Assembly (NCBI RefSeq): GCF_003385455.1
Contig: NZ_QNUF01000026.1
Coordinates: 1 to 64,000, forward strand
Source: Chryseobacterium rhizosphaerae
Lineage (GTDB): Bacteria; Bacteroidota; Bacteroidia; Flavobacteriales; Weeksellaceae
DNA length: 64,000 nt
Direction: 5' to 3'
Shown here piece by piece: positions 45,498-53,072 of this stretch; positions within the stretch are counted from its first letter, which is position 1; the number at the start of each line of letters is the position of its first letter. Made by a program: the position numbers and the translations under genes. Under the pieces are notes generated by a model. It had not been told where the DNA came from. It did not search any database and saw only the letters and a program-made list of their open reading frames with translations.

Positions 45498-46026
45498 TGC
45501 TGATGTTTATATAAATAAAGAGAAATTTACATATTCTGTGTGATGAAAAATCTAGTAATTATAGATTCTGTGATTGAAATATCAGGTGTTTTTCATAATA
45601 GCAGATATTGAGATAGGCATGTTAAATTTTTTCTAAAGTAAGGAAATCTGGATGTTGTTTCATTTACAGAACTTTGGTAAACAATTGTTAGTGTTTATTG
45701 ATAGCTATACTGGTAAAAATCCTCACAAAACTAATATTAAAAGTGACATGGGGTAGACATCGAAGTGTAAACATTTTAGGAAGTCTTATTACTTCTTTCC
45801 AAAAAACATCATTAAAAGAGTACATGACAGCCAACTATTTTTAAATTTCATTTGGTTTAAGCTCTGGTTAGATTATATTCTTGGCTGCTATTTCAGTATT
45901 TAGAGAGTTTTAGATAATTAAAGGTGAATCTTAGACAATATTCTTTAAAACATTCATTCCTAAATTTACAATATTCATAATTGTCTTTTATAATTTATAA
46001 AATTTATAATTGATCATGGAAAAATG

Positions 46027-46042
46027 TTTTTTTTTTTTTTTT
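46027..46042 (+). repeat. 16-T homopolymer upstream of gldA
   Basis: Sixteen consecutive T lie 80 bases before the gldA start, in the promoter region. Such a tract is prone to slipped-strand length change. Confidence 0.8.
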
Positions 46043-46121
46043 GATAATATAGTTGGAACAGTTAAAGATACAGGAACATAAATCATATTAAATCAACTTT
46101 TTAATTTAAATGTTTAAATTT

Positions 46122-47219
46122 ATGAATAAAATCATCTTTTCTTCACCAGGTAAATATGTGCAAGGAATGCATATAATAAATGAGCTAGGTAGCTATCTTG
46201 TTCCTATGGGCAAAATGGCATTTCTTATAGCAGACGATATTGTTTGGAATTTAGTGAAAACAAAAGTTGTCAAATCTTTAGATAAAGAGCAAGTTGAGTA
46301 TCATTATGAATCTTTTAGAGGGGAAGCTTCAATAAACGAAATTTCACGCCTTGCAAAAATAGGTAAATCACGTAATATAAAAGTAGTTGTAGGATTAGGA
46401 GGAGGAAAAACACTAGACGTAGCTAAAGCTATTGCCGATGAGCTTGGAGTATCAGTAGCAATTATACCTACTGTGGCTTCTACAGATGCCCCTTGCAGCG
46501 GTCTTTCCGTTTTATATACTGAAGATGGAGCATTTGATAGATATCGCTTTTATAAAAAAAATCCTGATCTTGTATTGGTTGATTCCTACATTTGTGCTCA
46601 AGCTCCTGTGCGTTTGTTTGCTTCTGGAATAGCAGATGGTCTTGCCACTTATGTGGAAGCACAAGCCGTATATCGTTCCAACTCTAAATCAATGGTAGGT
46701 GGACAACAAACCATTGCAGGTATGGCTATCTCAAAAGCTTGTGAAGAGACTCTTTTAAAATATGGTTATAGTGCTTACAAAGCTGTAGAAGTACAGAAGG
46801 TCACTCCTGCAGTGGAGGCGGTAATAGAAGCCAATACATTATTATCAGGACTGGGTTTTGAAAATGGGGGGTTGGCTGCTGCTCATGCAATACATAACGG
46901 ATTTACTGCACTATCCGGTGATGTACATCATCTTACCCATGGTGAGAAAGTGGCATATGGTACTCTTACACATATGCTACTGGAAGGTCGTTCTGACGAG
47001 GAAATTATAAAATATATTAAATTTTATCGTTCAATCAATATGCCGACAACATTAGAAGATATGCACCTCGAAAATGTGTCTTACGAAGAACTTATAAGTG
47101 TAGGTGAAAAGGCTGGTATTGAAAATGATACCTTACATAATTTAAATCCTACCTTGACAGCAGAGCAGGTTGCAAATGCGTTAATTGGGGTTAATGTACT
47201 CAGTAAAACAATATTTTAA
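46122..47219 (+). CDS. gldA: Glycerol dehydrogenase, iron/zinc-dependent
   Basis: This 365-residue enzyme of the iron-containing alcohol dehydrogenase group oxidises glycerol to dihydroxyacetone with NAD. NAD binding is shown by GLGGGKTLDVAKAIA, then PTVASTDAPCSGLSV. The metal ligands are Asp172 (GIADGLATY), His255 (AAAHAIHNG) and His273 (HHLTHGEKVAYG). ATG 46122 matches the family start (MNKIIFSSPGKYVQG), and the frame's earlier ATG at 46110 adds four residues. It stands alone behind a long spacer. Confidence 0.94.
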   Translation: MNKIIFSSPGKYVQGMHIINELGSYLVPMGKMAFLIADDIVWNLVKTKVVKSLDKEQVEYHYESFRGEASINEISRLAKIGKSRNIKVVVGLGGGKTLDVAKAIADELGVSVAIIPTVASTDAPCSGLSVLYTEDGAFDRYRFYKKNPDLVLVDSYICAQAPVRLFASGIADGLATYVEAQAVYRSNSKSMVGGQQTIAGMAISKACEETLLKYGYSAYKAVEVQKVTPAVEAVIEANTLLSGLGFENGGLAAAHAIHNGFTALSGDVHHLTHGEKVAYGTLTHMLLEGRSDEEIIKYIKFYRSINMPTTLEDMHLENVSYEELISVGEKAGIENDTLHNLNPTLTAEQVANALIGVNVLSKTIF

Positions 47220-47402
47220 ATTTGAATTATATTAATTATAATAACCGATTTATATCAGGTTAAAATAACAATTTAAGATACAATTTAGGAATTACCAGCA
47301 AAAGCTTGTTATAAAATAATCCTGTGATAATAAAGAGGCTGCCTCAATATATCTCCTTTATCTCAGATTCTCATATAACAACTTTTGTCGTTTAAGAGAT
47401 TC

Positions 47403-48635
47403 TTATAATGTTATTTTACCTTTTGAGACAGTTCCTTTTTCTTTTTTGATCGTCTCGTTCATAATAAGAATGATTCCGAGGAGGAAAAAGGCTATAATCA
47501 GATAGCGCCATGCCAGTCCTTGTTGTTCTGTTACAGTTCCGCTTACAGAAATAATAAAACTCGAAATAGAGGTGATCACATAGACCAGCCCACCCATCAA
47601 TCCACCTGCTGTTCCGGCATTTTTAGGGAAATACAGCATACTTGTTGTGAAAAACGAAGTAAACAGTACTCCAGAACAGATATGAATAAAAAAGGCAAAA
47701 GGAACCATGATGAAAAGACTTTCTGCATAATTGCTGGTGATGATCAATGCAACAATCAAGGTGAGCTGCAATAGAATAGGCTGCAGGATACGGGGCTTAA
47801 AATCCAGTGTAAGTCTGCGTTTTCCTATAAAACCTCCGATCATCCATGAGAAACCTAAAATCAAAGTACAATATCCAATGACTACAGGTGTAAAATGAAA
47901 CGTATTTTCAATAATAAATGGTCCTGTAATATTAAAAAGCATAACAATAGAATAGCTTAATCCCAAGATGAAAATTCCCAACATAAAGATCCTGTTTTTA
48001 AGCATCATTTTATAAAGGCTTATATTTTCTGCAAGATCAAGCTTCTTTTTCTGGGGAAGGCTTTCACCACTGAAAAACCACTCGAACAGAAAGATAAGTC
48101 CTGCATACAGGGCCAGGAAATGAAAGTTGGCATGCCAGTTAAAAAGTTTTTCAAGATAACCTCCAAGAAAAGGAGCCAGAATAGGTCCGCAGGACCATAC
48201 AATGGTAAAATAACTCAGGTAATGTTTTACTCTTTCCGAATCATAAATATCCACAAAAATAGCACGGGTAGCCACAACAAGTACCGAAACGGCAACACCC
48301 TGAAGAATACGCAGCAGACATATTAATAAGATACTATCAGTCATTGTAATCAGGAGGCTGCTGATGACCAGAAGGAATAAAGCAAGCAGTTTTGGACGGT
48401 AACGCCCAATACTATCAAGGATTCCGCCTACAAACAGCTGGGAAATTCCATAGCTCAGCAGGTAGGAGGTAAGCGTAATCTGGATATCTTTTTCAGAAAC
48501 CGATAATTCTCTGGCCATTGATGGAAATGACGGTAGGTAGATATCTGTGACAAACCCTGAAAGAGGGATAGACACAAAGGCCATAATGGTGATTAGCTTT
48601 ATGCGTTTTTCAGATGCTTCTCTCAACATATTCAT
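47403..48635 (-). CDS. MFS transporter, Bcr/CflA drug-resistance type
   Basis: This 410-residue transporter has about 12 membrane helices. It has the DHA1 layout: SGFVTDIYLPSFPSMARELSV at the first helix and loop, GILDSIGRYRPKLLALF (the motif A region), and VATRAIFVDIYDSERVKHYLSYFTIVWSCGPILAPFLGGYL (motif C region). Such proteins export drugs or small metabolites by proton exchange. It follows an AraC gene by 82 bases on the same strand, the likely regulator. The last codons overlap the right side of a small inverted repeat. Confidence 0.88.
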   Translation of the reverse strand: MNMLREASEKRIKLITIMAFVSIPLSGFVTDIYLPSFPSMARELSVSEKDIQITLTSYLLSYGISQLFVGGILDSIGRYRPKLLALFLLVISSLLITMTDSILLICLLRILQGVAVSVLVVATRAIFVDIYDSERVKHYLSYFTIVWSCGPILAPFLGGYLEKLFNWHANFHFLALYAGLIFLFEWFFSGESLPQKKKLDLAENISLYKMMLKNRIFMLGIFILGLSYSIVMLFNITGPFIIENTFHFTPVVIGYCTLILGFSWMIGGFIGKRRLTLDFKPRILQPILLQLTLIVALIITSNYAESLFIMVPFAFFIHICSGVLFTSFFTTSMLYFPKNAGTAGGLMGGLVYVITSISSFIISVSGTVTEQQGLAWRYLIIAFFLLGIILIMNETIKKEKGTVSKGKITL

Positions 48636-48717
48636 TCATTTTTACAATGCAAAAATAATTCAAGAAAAGTAAAATCCAGTTTTAAAAGACAAAGTAAAAA
48701 TTACGAAATTCAAATAA

Positions 48718-49632
48718 TTAAAATGCATTTTTAAATTTTAAAGGAGAAGTCTGTGCATGCTTCTTAAAAAAATTATTAAAATGAGAAGGTTGCTCAAAGC
48801 CCAAAGTATAGCCAATTTGTGCAATATCCCAGTTGGTGTATTTCAGCAGGTTTTTAGATTCTTCAAACATTTTGTCCTTAATGATCTGTGTGGTTGTAAG
48901 ATGGGTAACTGATTTTACAGAAAAGTTTAAATGATTCACATGTACATTAAGATGATCCGCAAAATCTGAAGGTGTTCTTAAGGCCAGCGGATAAGCTGGT
49001 GAATCTAATGGAAATTGTTTGGTAAGCAATTCATCAAACAGTTTATAAAGGCGAACATTAGCGGGAAGTTCACTGGGGCTGATATCCTCTACACGATTTT
49101 CCAGAGCCAGATGCAGTACGGAGGCAAGATTGCTTTTGATACTGGAGCATCGAAATGGATAAACCGAATTATTGATCTTGTATATCTGTTCAAAATATAG
49201 GGTTGCCAGCTGGGTTTGCTCTTCGGTTAAAAAAACGACAGGTTTGCTCCACTCTTTGAAGAGTGACGTTTTTTTGAATAAATTAAACTCTGAATTTCCA
49301 TTAAAAAACTCCTGGTTAAAGAGGCAAAAATAACCCTCCTGAAAATCACCGTCACATTCCCAGGTATAAGGGATGCTGGGGGAAGGGAAAAATAAAGCAG
49401 GACGGTCAATATACAACTGATGAGCCCCATAATGAATAGTCCCTTTTCCTATGATAAAGCTAATCTTATAATAATCACGCCGGTTATAAGGACTTTTGAA
49501 ACTGCAATACTTTCGCATGGAAATATTGAAATGAGATTTCCCCATTTCAAAATCTTCCGAATCAAACAGTTTAATCTCATCTTTCCGAATACGTCTGTAA
49601 TAATCTTCTATGGTTTCCAGCTGATCACTCAT
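48718..49632 (-). CDS. AraC-family transcriptional regulator
   Basis: This 304-residue protein has an N-terminal cupin-like sensing part (about residues 60-180; AHQLYIDRPALFFPSPSIPYTWE) and the C-terminal AraC signature: LNVHVNHLNFSVKSVTHLTTTQIIKDK and WDIAQIGYTLGFEQPSHFNNFFKKHAQTSPLKFK. It lies 82 bases upstream of an MFS exporter on the same strand, so that exporter is the likely target. Confidence 0.88.
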   Translation of the reverse strand: MSDQLETIEDYYRRIRKDEIKLFDSEDFEMGKSHFNISMRKYCSFKSPYNRRDYYKISFIIGKGTIHYGAHQLYIDRPALFFPSPSIPYTWECDGDFQEGYFCLFNQEFFNGNSEFNLFKKTSLFKEWSKPVVFLTEEQTQLATLYFEQIYKINNSVYPFRCSSIKSNLASVLHLALENRVEDISPSELPANVRLYKLFDELLTKQFPLDSPAYPLALRTPSDFADHLNVHVNHLNFSVKSVTHLTTTQIIKDKMFEESKNLLKYTNWDIAQIGYTLGFEQPSHFNNFFKKHAQTSPLKFKNAF

Positions 49633-49707
49633 TGCCTTAAAATTATAAAAATCAAAGATACGAAATTGTAAAGAGATATAAAGTTTTTCAGTTTTTGATC
49701 CGGATTT

Positions 49708-50223
49708 TTAATTTTTATGAATTTCCATTTTTAAAATAGACGACGGAAGCTGAAAAGGTCCGGTCTGTGTCTGGGAAACCGGGGTAAAGCCAGACTCCTT
49801 CAAAAATTCCAGAAGCGGATCATGGCTGAACATATTGATCCATATTATATCTGTAAAACCTAGTGCAGATCTGCATTTTTTCCAAAGAGACTGCCTTGTT
49901 TCAGGAGAATCAAATTCAGGGAGAATAACAAAGCTGATTTCCGCAGACCTTTTTCCTTCAGGTATTCCCGGATATACGGAGCCGCTTTTAATGATGCTGT
50001 ATCCCACTGGTTGCTGATCTGCATACGTTATGATAAGCTGGTTGGATAGATCGTTCAGTTCATTAATCATCTTTCTTGGATCTATATCGTTGTAGATATA
50101 TTTTTTGATGTCTTCTTCAGAAACAAAGTCCTTGTACAGGCTATAAACTGAAGAATCGATAATGGTTATAAGATCAGAAATTCCCTCTTCAGAACCTACT
50201 GTAAATTTTGAAATGATATCCAT
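49708..50223 (-). CDS. GNAT-family N-acetyltransferase
   Basis: This 171-residue protein has the GNAT order of strands: a central ITYADQQPVGYSIIKSGSV, then RSAEISFVILPEFDSPETRQSLWKKC (pyrophosphate-binding place, though the usual Arg/Gln-x-x-Gly pattern is weak), and a C-terminal IWINMFSHDPLLEFLKESGFTPV. Substrate unknown. It is divergent from a MocR-type regulator with a 117-base gap, and such regulators often control a neighbour. Confidence 0.78.
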   Translation of the reverse strand: MDIISKFTVGSEEGISDLITIIDSSVYSLYKDFVSEEDIKKYIYNDIDPRKMINELNDLSNQLIITYADQQPVGYSIIKSGSVYPGIPEGKRSAEISFVILPEFDSPETRQSLWKKCRSALGFTDIIWINMFSHDPLLEFLKESGFTPVSQTQTGPFQLPSSILKMEIHKN

Positions 50224-50269
50224 TCTTTTTTTTATTCAAAATTATAAGATTTATCCGAGCAGAAGGGAT

Positions 50270-50330
50270 ACAGTTTGCGAAAATATAATCAGTACAGATG
50301 TTTATTTTGTAAATTTGTTCAGTACAGTTT
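50270..50330. promoter_or_regulatory. Direct repeats and -7 box upstream of MocR gene
   Basis: cagtacag occurs at 50290-50297 and 50320-50327, and tacagttt at 50270-50277 and 50323-50330, around a TAAATTTG -7 box (50310-50317). MocR/PdxR regulators are known to bind direct repeats in their own promoter. Confidence 0.6.
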
Positions 50331-50340
50331 AGCCGAGTTT

Positions 50341-51750
50341 ATGAAACCATACAAATACGAAATTTTTACAGCTGTTATTGAGGAACAAATCCGTAACGGA
50401 CTTTTGCAGGGTAAAGATCGCCTGCCATCGATCCGGGAAATTAAGAAAACATATCAGCTGAGTACAAGTTCTGTTCAGAGTGGTTTTGAATACCTTATGA
50501 TGAAAGGTCTGGTTGAAAGCAATCCGCGTTCAGGGTATTTTGTTTCGGACATCGTGGAAGAAAATATTCCCAGAAGAAGAACAAAGCTTGCCCCGGTAGT
50601 CAGGGATGAGGTATTTATGAAAAACATGATGCTGACATCCAAAAGAACATCGGAGTTCAGCTCTTTTAATGCCGCTATGCCGGGAGATCTTCTGATTCCA
50701 CAAAAATTAATACTCAGGACGATGCAGGAAGTGATCCGTGAAAAAGGGGCTGCACTTCTCCGGTATTATCCTTCAAACGGGTTAGAATCATTGAGAAAAC
50801 ATATTGCAGTTCAAATGGGAAAATATGGCGGCACATGTAATCCCGATGAATTGATTATTACAGATGGAGCTTTGCAGGCATTGGTTATTGCATTGAGGTC
50901 TGTAACAAATACCGGAGATGTGGTAGCGGTTGATAGTCCCTGTGTATTTTCAATATTAGAAGTGATTGCTAATCTGGGGCTTAAGGTTATAGAGGTTCCT
51001 GTTCATTATCGGAATGGTTTTGACACGGAGTATTTCAGAAAAATATGTGCAGAAAATAATATCCGTGCCCTGGTGATAACTCCCAATTTTCACAATCCTA
51101 CTGGTATTTTGATGAGTGATGATACAAAGAAAGAGCTGCTGAGAATAGCTGTAGCACATCAGGTCCCGGTCATTGAAAATGATATGTATAGCGATCTTTA
51201 TTTTACGGAAAAAAGACCCCGTTGCATTAAAAATTTTGATGAAACGGGATTGGTGATGACGTATTCTTCATTTTCAAAGACATTGGCACCGGGCATTCGC
51301 TTAGGCTGGTTGTCTACAGGTCGTTTTTATTCAAAGGCAGAGAGAAACAGGTTTGTATTGGGGAAATCGGTGTCGCCCATTTATCAGGAGCTGGTACTCA
51401 AACTTCTTCAGGGAAACAGCTATGAAAGGCATTTGCGCTCATTTCGAAAAAAACTGAACGAACAAGCAACTATGGTACTGGATGCATTAAGAAGGCATTT
51501 TCCACAAGACTCATATTTTCACAGACCACAGGGTGGTTACAGCGTTTGGGGACAGTTACCCGAGACTGTTGATATGGATGCATTCTACCTTTACTGTGAA
51601 AATAACAAAATTGTATTTACTCCCGGTACTACATTTTCTCTTACAGAGCACTACAGTCACCATTTTAGGATAGTATTTACAGAGAGAATTACCCCAGAGA
51701 GCCTCGCCTTACTGAAAAGTGTAGGAGAAAAGCTCAGAAGTTGCAGCTGA
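50341..51750 (+). CDS. MocR-type regulator: GntR winged helix fused to PLP aminotransferase domain
   Basis: This 469-residue protein has two parts. Residues 1-75 are a GntR winged helix (GLLQGKDRLPSIREIKKTYQLSTSSVQSGFEYLMMKGLVES). Residues 110-465 are a fold-type I aminotransferase with ALRSVTNTGDVVAVDSPCVF, NFHNPTG, and the Schiff-base Lys in TYSSFSKTLAPGIRLGW. Such proteins are transcription factors that sense PLP-linked metabolites. The start at 50341 is chosen because the 22 upstream residues in the frame are unlike the family. It is divergent from a GNAT gene, with repeats between them. Confidence 0.9.
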   Translation: MKPYKYEIFTAVIEEQIRNGLLQGKDRLPSIREIKKTYQLSTSSVQSGFEYLMMKGLVESNPRSGYFVSDIVEENIPRRRTKLAPVVRDEVFMKNMMLTSKRTSEFSSFNAAMPGDLLIPQKLILRTMQEVIREKGAALLRYYPSNGLESLRKHIAVQMGKYGGTCNPDELIITDGALQALVIALRSVTNTGDVVAVDSPCVFSILEVIANLGLKVIEVPVHYRNGFDTEYFRKICAENNIRALVITPNFHNPTGILMSDDTKKELLRIAVAHQVPVIENDMYSDLYFTEKRPRCIKNFDETGLVMTYSSFSKTLAPGIRLGWLSTGRFYSKAERNRFVLGKSVSPIYQELVLKLLQGNSYERHLRSFRKKLNEQATMVLDALRRHFPQDSYFHRPQGGYSVWGQLPETVDMDAFYLYCENNKIVFTPGTTFSLTEHYSHHFRIVFTERITPESLALLKSVGEKLRSCS

Positions 51751-51931
51751 TTTTTGATAAAAACGGAAGTGTTTTAGTATGATGTGTCGATTCTGAATTA
51801 AAAGATGTAGCTAACCTACATTTTTTTAGAATAAGATGTTGATTTTTTAGTATTTCTCTTTGTAAGTATGCTTTTTTCAATATAATTCTTTAATTTCGCG
51901 AAATCCGGTAATAATCTCTAAACATATTCTT

Positions 51932-52291
51932 TTGAGAATCACAAGGCATTTTAAGAATTTTCTGACGGCAATGTTTATTGCGGTCTATGCTTTTGCTGTT
52001 TCTCCGGCAGAATATCTTCACCATCATTTTCTTCACAATCTGGATGCCGGGATCAGTGTTCAGGACTCTACACATGAAAACGGAAAAGTTTTCAAAAACT
52101 CTTTTTCAAAATGTGATACCAAGTGTCCGGTTTGTCATCACAAACTGTTGGGTGAAGAGCATCATGGGAATGGTTATACCACGGTTTTTGCCTTAAAAAA
52201 AATTACCGGGAAGATTACCTCTTCTCCGGGGGGTCTGTTTTCTTTCAGCCTTTTTTCCTTATCAGACCGGGGTCCTCCTGTAATGTTATGA
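51932..52291 (+). CDS. Small membrane protein with His cluster and CxxxCxxC, head of TonB/ABC operon
   Basis: This is a 119-residue protein from a TTG start (an ATG at 51971 would give 106). A hydrophobic segment (FLTAMFIAVYAFAVSPAE) acts as signal or membrane anchor. It is followed by EYLHHHFLHN and CDTKCPVCHHK, both able to bind metal, and a second hydrophobic stretch at the C-terminus. No known family was recognised, though similar His/Cys small proteins precede TonB receptors in Bacteroidota. It lies 69 bases before the ABC ATPase gene and is likely co-transcribed. A role in metal handling is inferred only. Confidence 0.62.
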   Translation: MRITRHFKNFLTAMFIAVYAFAVSPAEYLHHHFLHNLDAGISVQDSTHENGKVFKNSFSKCDTKCPVCHHKLLGEEHHGNGYTTVFALKKITGKITSSPGGLFSFSLFSLSDRGPPVML

Positions 52292-52360
52292 TACTTAGAT
52301 CTATATTGCCTGCTTTCTATGTGGGCTTCACTCTTTTAATCATAACATAATACATTTTTC

Positions 52361-53062
52361 ATGTCAATATTACAAGCAATCCAGCTTAGTAAGCAGTATA
52401 ACCATGTTACTGCACTAAGCGGACTCAATATATCCGTACAAAAAGGAGAAATATTCTGCCTGCTCGGACAAAACGGTGCCGGGAAAACAACAACAATTAA
52501 TATCTTTTTGGGATTCCTGAAAGCCAGTTCCGGAGAGGCTCTTATTAATGGTATTCCAGTGGAAATCAATGGGGAAGCTACTAAGAAATATATAGCGTAT
52601 ATCCCGGAAGTGGTACAGTTATATCCTCATCTTACAGGGATTGAAAATCTGGATTTTTTCAGTCAGATGGCAGGATTTCGTTATTCGAGAGCTGAATTAG
52701 CCTTATTTCTTGAGAATACAAGTCTTCAGCAGTCTGCACACCATAAAAAACTGTCTTCGTATTCCAAAGGAATGCGTCAAAAAGTGGCTATTGCTATTGC
52801 CGTGGCCAAAAACGCAGATCTGATTTTAATGGATGAGCCCACCTCGGGTCTGGATCCTAAAGCTACTGCAGAGTTTACAAGGATTTGTAAAGATCTCGCT
52901 GCAGAAGGTAAAAGCATTCTGATGGCTACTCATGATATTTTCAATGCTGTGAATGTAGGCACCCGGATAGGAATCATGAAAGAAGGCTGTCTTGTTCATA
53001 CGTTGGAGGCAAGTTCAGTCACTGCTGATGAACTTCAGAAAATCTATCTGGAAACCATTTAA
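52361..53062 (+). CDS. ABC transporter ATP-binding protein (NosF/CcmA-like)
   Basis: This 233-residue nucleotide-binding subunit has Walker A GQNGAGKT at 36-43, signature YSKGMRQ near 134-140, Walker B LILMDEP at 154-160, and the switch His in MATHDIF. It resembles NosF and other exporters' ATPases that pair with ABC-2 permeases. It ends 10 bases before the TonB-dependent receptor gene. The two DUF3526-type permeases further down should be its membrane partners. Confidence 0.92.
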   Translation: MSILQAIQLSKQYNHVTALSGLNISVQKGEIFCLLGQNGAGKTTTINIFLGFLKASSGEALINGIPVEINGEATKKYIAYIPEVVQLYPHLTGIENLDFFSQMAGFRYSRAELALFLENTSLQQSAHHKKLSSYSKGMRQKVAIAIAVAKNADLILMDEPTSGLDPKATAEFTRICKDLAAEGKSILMATHDIFNAVNVGTRIGIMKEGCLVHTLEASSVTADELQKIYLETI

Positions 53063-53072
53063 GAGCAGGCCA

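Larger units (their letters stand above)
45061..46109. other. Long spacer between export operon and gldA
   Basis: This 1049-base AT-rich gap has no intact gene. It holds an imperfect palindrome at 45107-45120, an orphan terminator at 45459-45496, and a 16-T run at 46027-46042. A + strand stretch near 45700-45844 is open for about 45 codons without a start (ending SLKEYMTANYF, stop), possibly a decayed protein tail. Confidence 0.55.

Noticed and set aside
46122-47219. gldA as a recent horizontal acquisition
   Set aside because: It is isolated, but base content looks similar to the neighbours by eye. Codon-usage statistics and a gene tree would be needed to claim transfer.
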